Below, one piece after another: positions 24,729 to 47,790 of a DNA stretch of 64,000 nucleotides. This DNA is from Paraspadella gotoi. Its lineage: Eukaryota; Chaetognatha. Numbering within the stretch: position 1 is the first letter of the stretch; each line of letters starts with the position of its first letter. A model generated the notes under the pieces. That model was not told the DNA's origin. It saw nothing but the letters and a program-made list of their open reading frames with translations, and did no database searches. The position numbers and the translations under genes were made by a program. The stretch covers positions 24,096,002 to 24,160,001 of the forward strand of contig CM119264.1 of assembly GCA_051294375.1 (NCBI GenBank), written 5' to 3'.

Positions 24729-25154
24729 CCCTTGTTGAAGGAGAAAAAAGTTAAAGATCAGTTTCAGCGGTTAATACAGTTTTTCGTAAAATTATTTCGC
24801 GTTTGTGGAACAAAATATTTTTTTTAAAACACCTTTTCCATTCTTCGGTAGAGGAAGTAGGTTAATCTGATTAGAGTAATGTGTTCATCCAGGATTTAAG
24901 TATACCCTTTAATTGTGATAAATTCATAATTTCCGAAGAAAAGAGTTCAAAATCAAAATACTACTTATATCATTCTACTAGGATATTATCACTGAACTTT
25001 ATTCAGTTAAAATGTCATCTGAACGACGTTTTTCATTGAGAGGAGTATTTTTTTAAAAAAAATGAGAATTAGAGAAATGATAAAATTTGAGGTTTTCCTC
25101 GTTTTCGACGAAGCGGTAGAAGTGGTCAACGATGAGCGATTTCATTTCAATTCT

Positions 25155-25275
<121 letters not shown>

Positions 25276-25384
25276 ACCCAGTAAGATAGCCCTTTGATTA
25301 TTCTCGATTGAAGGGAAAATCTAAAGAACGCCCTCCGCGCGCAGGTAAAAAGCAAAAGAAGAGGGAGCAAATGAGAGAGAACGA

Positions 25385-25492
<108 letters not shown>

Positions 25493-25978
25493 CAACAATG
25501 AACGCAATCGACAGTCGAAAAACTTCACGAGCATCGCCAGTGAAAGAGCGAGCGTGAACGCGAAAGAGAAAAAAAAATCGTTTTGAGCTGAAAACATTCT
25601 ATCTCAGCTGAGGTTTTCACTTCTCGGGGAGTTTTAGTTTTTTTTCGCGATGGCGAAGAAATATGCTGAGACGCGATGCCCCAATTTTTACGGCCCTAAG
25701 CGTAAGACTCAGAGCAAAGGGAAGATACGCGAGCGAGATGTTGGAGCTCGGCTTTCGATGTTGGCGGTCGAAAAGATATTTGCTTTGCAGAATTCTTCTG
25801 GGTTACGATTATTTCTTTCGATGAATAAAAGAAAGAATTTTAAGTATTAGCCGTGGATGTATCGCGTATTGAAATAAAAATAAAGTGAGATTGTTGTGAT
25901 TGAAGTGGTTGTTTGTGCAATTTTGGTGGAGGGATGTTGGGATAATGCAATAGGCAATATAGGTTTGCGTTTGTATAT

Positions 25979-26038
25979 ATCTCTGAGAGATATATATACT
26001 ATATATATAAGTATATATATATACATATATATATATAT

Positions 26039-26075
<37 letters not shown>
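25979..26075. repeat. Compound (AT)n-(CT)n microsatellite
   Basis: A near-palindromic TA-rich stretch (tatatctctgagagatatata) runs into (TA)n and then about 35 bp of CT, followed by gggatgggat repeats. Confidence 0.9.
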
Positions 26076-26078
<3 letters not shown>

Positions 26079-26214
26079 GGGATGGGATGGGATGGGATAC
26101 GTGTATAAATTGTAAATTGGAAAGATTTCATGATGAATGCTTAAATTCTTAGACTTGAATGTAATGAAGTAGTTATGGGGTATTGTTTTATTTTGTGGAT
26201 AAAGCCAGTATTCA

Positions 26215-26217
<3 letters not shown>

Positions 26218-26306
<89 letters not shown>
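26218..26306. repeat. (CT)n microsatellite
   Basis: About 89 bp of CT with one interruption (cctctc). It lies about 420 bp upstream of the first F-box gene. Confidence 0.95.
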
Positions 26307-26309
<3 letters not shown>

Positions 26310-26723
26310 TTCTCCCCCGATGTAAAGTACAAATTTTTCCGAAAACTTTTCGCCCAAACAGTCGATCCCCAACCACACGTACGTCTGCAGTTTGCACGAG
26401 AGATGCTCACGCTTGTGTGCCCGCGCCAGCCGTCGCTTTTTTGTTTTTTTCAAAACTTTGAACCATAGATGTCGCTTCGGTGGCTTGAAACCAAAAGAAC
26501 AAATTATAATTGCGAAACATTCAGGGCAAAACGACGCATAAGAATAAATACGTAACAACTACGCATCTCTTTGAAAAACGAAATCAATATCAGTTTAGAA
26601 ATGAAAATAGTTTATTTGTAACGTCTCTGTGTTTTGACCCCAAGACATCCGCAGTACCCATAATTTTCCGTCGATCGAATTGCGTTGAACACTGCTTGTT
26701 CAATAACCAAAGGGGTAGTAGCC

Positions 26724-27732
26724 ATGGCGACAACGCCGGAACGAACGCTTGCTGAATTGGAATCGCTGGACGATCTTCGTAACGACCCTGACCAGTATCT
26801 CAGATTCATCACCGAACAGAGGAAGAAGATCAAGACGGGCGTAGACGCGGTATGAATTGCTGTCGTTGTTTTTTTCTACAGTTGTTTGCATCCAGTTATG
26901 ACTCTTCAGCTTCAAAGCCCCGAGTCTCTTTCCTACTTCGAAGACAAAAAACGCGAAGAGGAGAAGAAAATAACTGAAGCGAAATTCAACGAGTTGGAAA
27001 ATCAATGGGGATGGGCGGGGATCCCTGATCTGGGTGAGTATGGCATCAGTGGTGAGTCGTGATGAATGGGGATGCCCCACGTGGGTGAGGAAGTGATCAG
27101 TGGTGAGTGGTGATGGGTGGGTGACATGGGGATGCCTCACTTGGATAAGAAAGAATGGGCGTAAATGCCAAACTTAAAGGTCTAAAGGATACTTGTTACT
27201 TTTATTAGAATACTGTGGCGAATCCTAAGTTCGCCTCCCGTATAGCTTGGTGAAACTCAGCTCGTCCCATTGGCTTGGACAGCTAAATACTCGTTCACCA
27301 ACCGTGTCAGTTGTCGGGAGCTGCCTCACACCACAGGCATCAAACATGTCTCCACGTTCCCATAATACAAATTCATCAGCGATAACAAATCGTAAAAATT
27401 ATAAACATTAATTCTCCTCTCTCAGTTCTCGAGTCAGTCATGGAGAGACTGTCCTTGCGAGATCGCTTTAACGCTTCTCGAGTTTGCAAGACATGGTAAG
27501 TGTAAATATAGGGTAAATTTTAATTGTCTTCTCTTATATGACACCTCATATCCCCAGGTACTGGGCCTTCCACAGCCCGCGTGTCTGGAGAGAGATGCTC
27601 CTCGAAGAAAACTCGTTCGTCCACGTCTCCTCAATCATCGTTCGGTCGGACAGCGGAATTGGAAGCTGCGTCAAACGGGTCGTCAAGACAGGGCCGCATA
27701 AGGTGAGTGGTAAGGTAGGTGGGTTCGTTCGT

Positions 27733-27788
<56 letters not shown>

Positions 27789-29700
27789 TTTCTTTCTTTC
27801 TTTCTTTCTTTCTTTTTTTTTTTTGTATTAGGGATGGTTGAATTCCGTTGGCGAATACATCAAATGCATTCGTTTGGCCGCCATCGAGGACTACAGCGTC
27901 TTGAGCGGACATTGCGCCATCTTGAAGCGGCTCATCGCCATCTGCAACGAAGAATTGGGGTCAGAAAAAATTTTTATTTATTGTATTTATGATTTCTTAT
28001 TTTAAATAAATGGGCTCCGAAGTTAATCTAGTACGTATACCTAATGAGACTAATGAGTTGGTACATACACAATTACACATTCCTGAATTTACGAATCCAT
28101 CATATGACCAGCTATTACCCTCTACCGCGACTCAAGCAATTCTCTTTCGCCTTCACTCCCCCACTGCTGGAGAGAGAGACGGCTGCTTCGACCTACTTAG
28201 GGACGGGCGGTCACGTGATGCACAACATAACCAGCCTCGTCACTTCATTCAGAGGTGAGGAGATGGAAACGAGCGGCATGTTGCGATTTTTCGACGACGA
28301 CAAAATTGTCCTTCAGGTTTGGAGGACGTCCGCATCAACGATCTTCTGCTGGAGACGATGGAGGAATCGACGACCCTGGTGCTGGGGCTCGTCGACTGCT
28401 GCGGCGCCACCATTCGTCGTCTCGAAGTTTGAGATTTTATTTTTTGTTGTTTTTTTGTTATAATTGCTTGAAATACGCCTATAAAAAGTTGCTAAATCGA
28501 AAGGTATCCATCAGTTTCTTTAATTTAAAAAAAAAATTACCGCCGTTTTCCCTTTTGTTTCATTTAGCTCCTCAATCTGACTCGAGACCCTCTATCGGCG
28601 CCAGTCTTCCTTTTCTGTCGTCTCCACACGCTCGTCGTTTCTCCGCCACAAATCACGGAGGAGATGGTCTTCAACTTCGGCGAATCCTCTTCTCTCAAGA
28701 AAGTCCACATCATCCAGGACAAGTTTTCGACTCCGGGACCCGTCGTGCCCGGGCATTTGTGGCAAGACGTTCGCCAAAAGGTCACTGGGGTTCTTTATTT
28801 TTGTTACTTTAGCTTAATTGTTTGGATATGGATAACCTTCTATCAGCTTTTGGAAATGTTTTAATTACATTTCATTTTTGTACTTTCGGATCCAGAATCC
28901 CGACCTTCGCCTTAGACTTCAAGTCAACGATCACCAAAAGGAGGACGTCATCCTGCAAGAACACGCCCCAGTCTCCGAGATTCTCTACAACTCGAAATAT
29001 TCCAAAGTTTGTTTTTTTTTAATCCGTAAAAAGCCGGACAACCCTCTATTAACTGTATCGTTTTTATATATATAATTACTACCTAGTAATTAGTATTTGT
29101 CTAGAGATAGTGAAGAGACAATAATTATTGTTATTTGTTAGTGACAGAAACGTTCAATATAAGCAGTCCCTGAGCTTCGGATCAGGCTATAAAACCGTGT
29201 TACAGGCGGGTTAAGCGTCACGTCCCTCTTAACTGCTAGGCGACCACAGGGCTAGAACCCCGGACCTTTGGCTTTGGAGGCGAATGACCTTTCCCCAAGC
29301 CACCAATGGCCGCTGATGAACGGCTGGTTGATTTTAGTCCACCATAATAGTTTGGTTTCAATCATATTTACTTCCTCTTCACAGATTTCCTCTTCCACGA
29401 TTTGTAGCATCGTCGAAAACTATTCCCAAACCCTCACCCTTTACGCCCACACTTGTCTGCCTCGTTTTCATTGCGCAAAGTAAGGACATCGCGAGTCATT
29501 TTCATCCGGAATTTAAACATTTTTGACGTCCGCTTTCCAATCTCCCGCTGCGCCAGGAGTTTCCACGACCGATGCGACGCAAAGTTGGTGCTGCTGGCGC
29601 GGAACTCGCCGCAGCTCGAGACGCTCGTCGTGAGGGAAAAAATCTCCACAGGAACGCTGCTGCTGCTTGCGTCGCGATCGCGGGCACATTAAGAAGGTGT

Positions 29701-29766
<66 letters not shown>

Positions 29767-30234
29767 GAGAAAAACTGACTGGACTAAAAAACAGAGAGAC
29801 TGACAGACAATAAACAATCGATTAATCAATCATCTTTCTCTGTAGCTGATTGTCCGTCGCAATGCTGTCGTCAAGAAATGCGAGTGGCCGAAGAACGTCG
29901 AGTGGACGGATGTTTGGTAATCGAGATCCTTTGATCGAACGTTCATTTGGTCGACGTCGACGTCCCCTCCTCTTCTGATCTTCATTCCGATTCCAGGTTC
30001 GACTGGTTACGTCAATCCTCCTCGAGCTACGAACGCACCCTCGAAGACATCCGGGATCTTTTGCGTCAACCCGGATGGAATTGGCTTTCGGACGCGGAGT
30101 TCTCCGCCTTCGACGCCGCGAAGATGTTGAGCGAAGACTGTGGCCTGTCGGAACCCAACTCCTTCGTGGTTGACGTCGGCGAAGGAGACAGAAGGACCGA
30201 GGACTCTCTCCATTCGTTCGTTCACGACGATTGA
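26724..30234 (+). CDS. FBXO33-like F-box protein, paralogue 1
   Basis: F-box proteins recruit substrates to SCF ubiquitin ligases. Thirteen exons: 26724-26849, 26910-27033, 27426-27495, 27558-27702, 27832-27959, 28112-28254, 28317-28426, 28568-28780, 28896-29006, 29385-29479, 29557-29683, 29846-29916, 29997-30234, giving about 566 aa (human FBXO33 555). The F-box is LESVMERLSLRDRFNASRVCKTW (about residues 84-106), followed by leucine-rich-repeat-like segments. The C-terminal RTLEDIRDLLRQPGWNWLS block resembles the FBXO33 region IEQVSLGLGQPWHAV. The start has a good Kozak context (gccATGG). Exon 11 is abnormal: TAA at 29690 blocks read-through to the first GT donor. A GC donor at 29684 would keep frame and align with paralogue 2. 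The gene may use a GC-AG intron or may be truncated. Confidence 0.85.
27001..27150 (+). repeat. Tandem copies of the exon 2 donor region, paralogue 1
   Basis: The end of exon 2 plus its donor (aatggggatg...gatctGGgtgagt) is followed by two degenerate copies (aatggggatgccccacgtgggtgagg and catggggatgcctcacttggataag). The decoy donors lie inside intron 2. The homologous site in paralogue 2 is repeated too. Confidence 0.65.
27229..27365 (+). repeat. SINE family A, internally deleted copy
   Basis: It begins ttcgcctcccgtatagcttggtgaaac and shares the family A head, then jumps to the gtcagttgtcgggag...gcctcacacc...catcaaacatgtctcc module. It lies in intron 2 of F-box paralogue 1. Confidence 0.75.
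27731..27827. repeat. (TTTC)n microsatellite acting as polypyrimidine tract
   Basis: About 95 bp of tttc repeats lead directly into the acceptor gtattag at 27831 of exon 5 in F-box paralogue 1, so the repeat supplies the polypyrimidine tract. Confidence 0.9.
29098..29320 (-). repeat. tRNA-derived SINE, family B
   Basis: Read on the minus strand it has an A-box-like ggtggcttggggaaagg, a B-box-like GGTTCTAGCCC and a body ending gaagctcagggactgcttatat. The 3' body is repeated at 7826-7957. It lies in intron 9 of F-box paralogue 1. Confidence 0.7.
29703..29770. repeat. (GA)n microsatellite next to a splice donor
   Basis: About 60 bp of GA start 6-20 nt after the disturbed end of exon 11 in F-box paralogue 1. 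Confidence 0.95.
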
Positions 30235-30897
30235 AGTCATGTGACTCGGCTCCCGAGTCGTTCGTCGACAACGAAAGATATCAGTGAAGAACCTATTTCT
30301 CAGTGATAAATCATTGATCTTCAATCGATTTGATGATATTTCTTCTTGTGATAAAATCGGAACATGGTTTAATTTGCATAATCTTTAACCGGTGATCAAA
30401 TTAGTACGTTGCTTGCGTTTTAGCGTTTCGAAGAATTAATTATACATTATAGCAACAGTCGGGTTGCCTGTGTTGCTCTTTGAGGGTATATCATTGTTGG
30501 TTTTAGGTACTTCCGACCCTCAGTGACTCATCCAGTCACTGGCGCGGTTACCCTAGGACGGTCTCGCTTTGCCAACGCAAAGGAAAGTCGTTAGGACTTT
30601 AAATGGAACATAACGCTTGGGATGGTGCGTCCCTCCTCTGAGCCAATAGGATTGGCTGAATGACGGTGGATATTAGGCGGTGTGTATATACTGCTACAAC
30701 ATATACAATTAATATAGTGTTTATTAATATAATTTTTATTTTTTAAATTATGTCATATTCGTGTCGTATTGCTATTGTGAATGCCTTAGTCGCGCTATCG
30801 TTACATTTTTGCGCGTGACTCTTTATTGATTTTCAGCGGCTGCGCAGTTCGACTAAATACTGGAAAACTCTCTCGAATCTGCAATCCATCGTCCAAG
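30235..30897. other. Spacer between the tandem F-box genes
   Basis: This 0.66-kb spacer holds a family C repeat (30449-30690) and otherwise AT-rich DNA. The promoter of paralogue 2 must lie here, unless the two genes are co-transcribed. Confidence 0.5.
30449..30690 (+). repeat. Dispersed repeat family C, copy 2
   Basis: This is a direct copy of the block at 18345-18600, sharing agcaacagtcgggttgcctgtg, ccctcagtgac, ggcgcggttaccctagga and gccaacgcaaaggaaagtcg, but lacking the extra palindrome. Confidence 0.75.
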
Positions 30898-36718
<5,821 letters not shown>

Positions 36719-37121
36719 TTATTGTAGTGTTTTTTTTATTCACGGCTGTGTCTAAACAATTTTTTGTTGGAATTATTATTCTTCATATATTATATGGAAA
36801 ATTTATGTTTTTTTTTTTTGAAAACAGAGTTAAGTTTTTCCCATAAAAAACCGTTGCTGACATGGTACATAGGTACTAGTTAGTATATATTGATTTAATC
36901 ATCCTAAGACATGACTCATTACATAAGCTATAAATCTCTCCTTTTTCCTAAACTCGACAAAACTTTTGGGACTAATTGGGACTGTAAAGAAAGTGATCTT
37001 TTGTTTCTCTTAGTCTGATAAAAGAGTTCCTTACTTGTTCAAAATATAATACCAACAGAAGATCATTGAAAACACGCGTCAATTGGTTTAAAGCGGGTCT
37101 TTTTTCTCCTCTTCCTCCATC

Positions 37122-37194
37122 GCCTCTATAGCTCAGTGGTTAGAGCACTGGTCTTGTAAACCAGGGGTCATGAGTTCGATCCTCATTAGAGGCT
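37122..37194 (+). tRNA. tRNA-Thr (anticodon UGU)
   Basis: The acceptor stem GCCTCTA (37122-37128) pairs with TAGAGGC (37187-37193), followed by discriminator T. The A box tagctcagtggttagagc, anticodon arm CTGGT-CTTGTAA-ACCAG with anticodon TGT, and T arm atgag-TTCGATC-ctcat are all complete. There is no intron and a run of T follows within 10 nt (cttctttttcc), a typical pol III terminator. It appears functional. Confidence 0.96.
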
Positions 37195-37521
37195 CTTCTT
37201 TTTCCGTTCGACACGAGTTTTTTATATTAGTGAACCATTCTCTCATCTCCCCCTCCCTAAGAAAAGCCAGAGAAAGAGAGCGAGACAGTACGATGATCAC
37301 AACCGTCAGATTCCTGAAAAAAATCTCTGGTCAGAATCATTGTCGGGTTCAAGGTTTTTCGATCTTTTCCTTTCGCGCCCAAAAATCATTTCTCCTCGAC
37401 GAATTCGTTTACGTGTTTTATTTCTTAAAGAGACTTTTAAGACTCGAGGCAAGGCCAGTCTCGCCGGTTCTTTGAGATCTGGACTTCATCCCAGCAAATC
37501 TACTTTCTTTTCTTTTCTTTT

Positions 37522-37531
37522 NNNNNNNNNN
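37522..37531. other. Assembly gap (10 N)
   Basis: Ten undetermined bases inside a tttct-repeat tract; the true length is unknown. Confidence 0.99.
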
Positions 37532-37926
37532 TTTATTATCTCTTCTCTTTTTTTCCTTATATTTTTCCAATATTTTTTTTCATTTTATCTGAATTTATTT
37601 ACCTTTTCATTTTGAAATTTTTTTTCTTTGTTTTCCTTTCTTTTGAGTCCGCGAGAATCCCGCTTTCAGCCGTCGCGCATCTAACTGAGAGCGAGAGAGA
37701 GCAGAAAGAGATACAGAGTGAGAGAGAGGTATTGCCCCCCCTCCTCCCCCAAGAAAAGGCTTTCGGAAAGGGGAGATTGGGGTTTTCACATCTTCACATC
37801 TTCACATCGTCCGTCGTCGCTTTTGTTCTCTCCGCTTGTTTGTTTCGAGATCGATCGAACCGATGATAACCAGATTCTATCACTTACTATTTGGTTTAGA
37901 TGCTAATTCGATTTTCGAATCTCAAA

Positions 37927-37929
<3 letters not shown>

Positions 37930-37992
<63 letters not shown>
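37930..37992. repeat. (CT)n microsatellite
   Basis: About 62 bp of perfect CT in the pyrimidine-rich region upstream of the unknown secreted-protein gene. Confidence 0.95.
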
Positions 37993-37994
<2 letters not shown>

Positions 37995-38307
37995 CTTTTC
38001 CCCCTCCCCCTCCTCCGTCCTACTTTCGAAATTTCTCTCCTAATTCGAAGTCGTTAGGGTTTGCTAATCGTGAGAGAAGATTCGTTTTTGCGCCTTGTTT
38101 TTCCCCGTCAAAAGATTTTCCAATCTTTCCGGATCATCTCTAAACTTCATATGTCAGGTTCAGAATCATCCGGGAAGCTCATATTTGAGGATCATCTGCT
38201 TGGCTGCTTATCTGTGAGTCTCATCTGCGAGGTTGGTCGGCGAAGCTGCGTGGAAATGAATCCCGAATCGACGGTGACTGCGGCTTCATCGTTTTCCTCT
38301 CCTCATC

Positions 38308-38407
38308 ATCCCCTCTCTCTCTCTCTCTCTCGTCGGTGTCTCTCTCTTCTCTCTCTCTCTCCTCTCTCTCTCTCCCTCTCTCTCTCTCTCTCTCGCTCTC
38401 TCTCTCT
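38308..38407. repeat. Interrupted (CT)n tract
   Basis: About 100 bp of CT broken by single bases and by cgtcggtgt. Confidence 0.9.
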
Positions 38408-39087
38408 GTTTCATGGCGATTAAGTAAGTCATTCTTCGTTTCTTCTCACGATTTTTTTTCTTTTCCTTGATTTTTTTCTATCTTCTGCTCCTCCCTCCCT
38501 CGACCCAAAACTGTTGCCGAAAGAGAAAAAAAAATCTGAAAGATTATTTCTTTCGATGTTTCGAGTTTTTCTTTGACCGGATAAAAAAAAAATTCATATT
38601 TCAGAAATTCCGGATTTTTTTTACAATATTTACAGTTTTGTTTTCATCTCGCGCGGATAAAACAACAGTTAGTATTTCACTAAAACTTCGGTACGAGTTT
38701 AATACGAACATACTTCCCACCCTCGTGTATTTTCTTCGCATTTTCAATACTCGTGCCGAACAGAGAGGAAAAAAAACCATAAACGCAGCGATCGACAAAA
38801 ACCAAACGTAAACAAAACGACAGATGCGCGCCGACGCAGTTAGAGGAGAAAAAAAAAATAGCGTGCGAGAAAGAAATCGTCTCGTAAAAACTAGAAAACA
38901 AAACGAAAACAAATAAATAAACGAAACATCGAGAAAAAATAAATACAATTTCAAGAACGAGATAAAAAAATAAAAGGAAGCGCGAAAAAAAAAGAAGATT
39001 TTTTGAAACAAGAATAAAAAAAATTGACGAAAAAAAAAACTGTGAAGAAAGAAAATAAACATAAACTCGACGGCGAAGAAGCTCAGG

Positions 39088-43249
<4,162 letters not shown>

Positions 43250-43702
43250 GTCAGTTTTTTTCTTTAAGGGGGAGGTGAGGTAAGGGGAGAGTGAAGAGTG
43301 GAGAGTGGTAAGATTTGGTGGGTAAAGATGGAATATTATGCGTAGTATGAATATGGTTTGCGGCAGAAATCGTTTTTGAGTCCACTAAATTATTTTTATG
43401 ACCAACCGTCTCAATGACAACGAACATAAAAACAAAATCAACATATGTAATCAACCTTAATCTTTTCACTACTGAATGCATCCACAAACAAAAGATAATT
43501 GCAGATCAGGAAAAAACGGTAATTATTTTTGTAATTCGTTTTCTCTTCTAATTAAGTCTGTAGTTCTTTGGATCCAGTCGAAGGAAATAAATCAATTTCA
43601 ATGCTATCAAATCTCCTCGTAGCTTCATATTCTGACAAAATTTTTTTCATTTCTTATATTAAACAACGACAGGAAAACATTTTTTTTGGTATGTATTTCT
43701 GT

Positions 43703-43880
43703 ATACATATAAAATTGTTACAACCAATATAAAAATTATCCATTCATTTAATAAACAAGCTATCTTGCCCCTGACTTTGGACAGGCTTTGGTGGTTTAAG
43801 GCCACCATCACTCTTACAAGATAATGACATAGCAGGTCTCTGCAAGCTTTCAATCAAGACTCTCTCACAGTCTCGTTTAT
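43703..43880 (+). repeat. SINE family A, 3' half
   Basis: Includes acaaccaatataaaaattatcc, ataaacaagctatcttgccc, ctgactttggacaggctttgg and tgacatagcaggtctctgc modules shared with 1790-1895 and, in reverse, 32270-32520. Confidence 0.8.
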
Positions 43881-44133
43881 ATGTGAGTTGTGTAAATGCA
43901 CGTATGTTTTAATTGCTTTACACGTGAACAAAAAATTAACAGATAAATAAATAATAAATAAATAAATAAGATACTAAAATCAAGATTTATATCCTTGAAA
44001 CTAAAGGATTGTTGCTTTTTAAAAATATTAGTTCAGTAACTAATACAATTGTAAATTTTTTCGAACGAATCCACAAAATTTGACTCAATCACTGAGCGCT
44101 TTAAAAGTCTTTCAAAAGACTGGGATAAAAATT

Positions 44134-44139
<6 letters not shown>

Positions 44140-44222
<83 letters not shown>
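44140..44222. repeat. (CT)n microsatellite
   Basis: About 82 bp of perfect CT. Confidence 0.95.
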
Positions 44223-44226
<4 letters not shown>

Positions 44227-47200
44227 TAACTAAAAACACTTATTTAAACTTTTGTAAAAGTCAACTTAAAAAAAACTCATCGTTTCGGCAAAGCGGTCTA
44301 GAAAAGAAAATAAAAACATTTGTTAAAAACTAAAAAAAAAACAAAGAAAAAACAAAGAAAAAAAGTGAAAAATCTCTGGGCGGAAAAGCAAAACTGAAAT
44401 CCGTCGGACGATATAGCGGGGAGGCGGGGAGGCTCATCTCTATCTTTTTTTGTTGTACACAAACGTCCGTCTTTTTCCTGCCCATTTCCCCTCATACTAT
44501 CGATGATGCATCACCTGGTGACTGGTTAATCGTTTCCTGCCAATCCTCTCCCTCTCTATCTTTCCCTCTCCCCTCTATCTCTCTTTTATTCTTTTGATTT
44601 CGAGTGATAAATCAAGATGAAAGGGATTCTCCTCTTTTTCTTCTCTTTTTTCTTTGCTTAACTTTTTTTCGTCTTACCTCTTCTTATTTCGAAAACTATA
44701 CCTCAACAATTTCCGTATTTTTTTTAATGTCTTTTATTTCGCATTTGTATTTATAAATAATATATTCATAATTTCGCTTTATCCAATATCCCTCGTTTCT
44801 CTTTCACGAAATCTCTTCACCATTTCCACCTGCGACTTTTTTTTTCCACTTTTTTTTTCCTTTCATCTTTCACTTTCCCCCGCGAAGAGAAGCGTACGAA
44901 ACTAATTTATTCTAATTTTTCTGATGTCTATTATCAAGTAATCCTCTTTATTTACTCGTCTTTATCCGCTAATCAGTAATCTGTCTTTTTTTTTCCTAAG
45001 AAAGAATAAGGTTAATTCCGAGGAATTAAGAAATTTCGTAAAATGATGACGACGACGACAAGGACGATGATGCCGACGACGACGACGACGAGGCTAGGGA
45101 GAAGAGGACGAGGAGCAGAGGGGAGGATGAGGAGGAATGAGGAGGATGAGGAGAAGAGGAAAGGAGGAGCGAGGAGGCGGAGTCTTCTTTCATGTCTAAT
45201 TAAAAGACAAATATGCTCGAGTCTCGTCGGTTTCGGCTCAAATTCATAATCTTTTTTTTTTCTTTTGTCATTTATCGGCTTTTTTTTTTTTTATAATTTT
45301 TTTTCTTCTGACGAGAAAAAAAAATGTACGTTTAAAATTGAAATGAGATGTTGACCGAAGCGAAGAGAAGAGGCCGGCCCCTGAAGGCTCTCCGCCTCAA
45401 ATAATGACAGTAATCACTTCGAGCTTTGCTTCCTCCCCTTCCCTTCCCTGCCCTGCCCTTCTCTACTTTACCTTTTTTGACTTTCCTCTCCTTTTCCTTC
45501 CCTTCTCTTCTTTTCTTATTTCTTTCTTTCCCTTTTTTTGGTTCTTATTGTCCCTTTAATTATTTTCTTTTACATGCTCGTTTTTTTCTATTTTCTATGC
45601 GAGGGTTAAGTTTCATTTTAGGAAAGGTTAAAAGGTTTGTCAGAACATTTATCAGATCATCTGTGCTTTAAGAAAATCATTTTAAACAGTAAGTGATGCT
45701 CAAATACGCTATGGCTTTGTGAATGCGTTAGTTATTGTTGTTACTGTCGACTATGATGATATCAGTGATGCAGCGGACCGGACTTACCCGTAAGATTTAC
45801 ATTTGCCTTACATATATAGTTATATACTCCGTAAAAATTAATTAATTGAAAATTAATTCTCGACAAAAGAGAGACTCCCATTGGAGCGGGCGAGAACCCG
45901 AGACCCTCGACGACCGCGCGGCCAGTACTGTGTCGACTGAGGCACGAGGGCTGCGGCCTTTTTCCTTCGGCTCGTTCGGGAGTCGTAAACCCAGTTTCGA
46001 GGCCCCTTTCGCCCCTTTCGTGGCTCGGGTGTATGCTCGAAAGGGGCTGACCCAAGTTCAGGGGGAAAACGAAGAATCCAAAAAGCGCGACGACGACGAT
46101 GACGACGACGACTTTGATCGTTATTACGAACATTAACGACGACAGCGGGATCCGACGACATCACAACAATAACGACCAAGTCTTTGGTGGAATTATTATC
46201 AGAATATCTTCGTTTGTCTCACTTCGAATGACTTTTTAAATCTTATTTCTTCTTCCAAAGTTTTAAAAACAAAATTAAAAAGAAATCTGAGGAAAATAAA
46301 TATATCGAGGAGAGGGAAATTTAAAAATAGATTGTCATTGAATTTTTATGGGAGGCGTCATGATTTGTCAAATGGAAAGAGGTTTTCTTCTTCGAATTTA
46401 AGAGGCGCCAATGCATCTTATAAGATTTTTTTAAATGTTTTGATATTATATGACATTATATGTCTTCCTATCGGTTGCTGGAACATATATCCTAAATAAA
46501 AGTGTATAATGGTTTTATTTATATTTAAAATTCTTACGTAATAAGGAAAATACTGAAATAAGAATGAGTGACGCCTTATTTTTTTTATTTAGAAACGTTG
46601 TACAACTTATTTTTAGTCAAAAACCTCGGAGATTGATTATGTAAATAGACGACAGTGACAATTTTGATATTCGTTCGTCTTTACAATTAGTATTGTTTTT
46701 ACAATGACTTCCATTTTATTGGGTTTTTTTTAAAGGTCTGTTTTTCTTTTTCATTATCCCCTTCAAGAGACGGATGTCACCTCTGTACATCGTCTTATGT
46801 TGAGCGGAACGCGTTGTTGATCTTTAGTCCTCCATCTCCATCTCCTTTTACAATTAAACTGGATGAATTTGGATTTTTGCGTCGAACATCATCAACCTTT
46901 GAGTCATTCTCCAATCTCAACTTACATCCCAGCCGTGATTCACTTTCCCCTTCCGCTGTCCCATCTCACAATCCAGTTCTGTTCCCATCTCGATCCTTCT
47001 CAACGGCACGGCCCCCGATCCTCCCATGGCCCTTGGACGGGGTCCTGGGTCTGGGGCTGGGGCTGGGCCCGATGGGCTCCGTCTCCATAAATCATTAGCG
47101 TTCACTCTTCTCTGATTTACTGACGTCGAAAGGTTTTAGTCTTAAAAACTTAATAGAGATGATTTACATTTGCGTAAATCTTTGCGCTCACTTTTTAAGT

Positions 47201-47428
47201 AAGAACCTTCCCAATTTTTTTTTTACCTGAGAAATAAAAATCAAATGAATCTAATAAAATTGACGTCAACGGACGTTTAGCAGACATTCGACCGTCCCTC
47301 TGAACGTCGTTTTAAATGTAATCAATGTTATACGGAAAATTAATGCCCACTTATCAACTTCAAAAAAAGTTTCTAATTCAAATTTGCTCAGATTACAATA
47401 TTTTTCTGCAAATGATAGAAAGAAAGGT

Positions 47429-47429
<1 letters not shown>

Positions 47430-47483
<54 letters not shown>

Positions 47484-47491
47484 AGAGAGAT
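47430..47491. repeat. (GA)n microsatellite
   Basis: About 62 bp of GA, followed 180 bp later by a CT tract that could pair with it. Confidence 0.95.
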
Positions 47492-47665
47492 CTGAGACGT
47501 GCCGCCGATTTTTTCGGCGACGACGATACGAACGACGAACGAGGGACGACGAAGAAGCGACGACGAAACAAGATGGGATAACAAACGTGAATTTCGTTTT
47601 AAATGATGACGAGTGTTCGCCAAGCGTTCCGCCAATTTCATCTCTTAGCTCAATCACCTTTTTAA

Positions 47666-47669
<4 letters not shown>

Positions 47670-47746
<77 letters not shown>

Positions 47747-47790
47747 TCTCTCTCTCTTCTCTCTCTCTTCCCTCTCTCCATCCCTCCTTC
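47670..47790. repeat. (CT)n microsatellite
   Basis: About 65 bp of pure CT followed by ctctctctt variants. Confidence 0.95.

Larger units (their letters stand above)
36719..39087. other. Intergenic/5' region with tRNA gene, gap and CT tracts
   Basis: After the F-box gene comes AT-rich DNA, then tRNA-Thr (37122-37194), a 10-base gap and a strongly pyrimidine-rich stretch (37600-38460) with two CT microsatellites. The latter could be the 5' UTR or promoter of the gene that begins at 39088. Confidence 0.5.

Noticed and set aside
25650-25850. Small plus-strand frame MAKKYAETRC...
   Set aside because: Single short frame between microsatellites with no known match; could be real but cannot be supported.
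37170-37475. Plus-strand frame starting inside the tRNA gene
   Set aside because: It overlaps a complete tRNA-Thr and has no recognisable product.
45880-45955. Possible tRNA gene on the minus strand
   Set aside because: B-box-like sequence is present but I could not form a complete cloverleaf.
45846-46136. 97-codon frame ending in an Asp run, as a terminal exon of the unknown secreted gene
   Set aside because: The acceptor is poor and the other strand has tRNA-like A/B boxes (ggttctcgccc), so a SINE fragment is equally likely. Noted but not annotated as coding.
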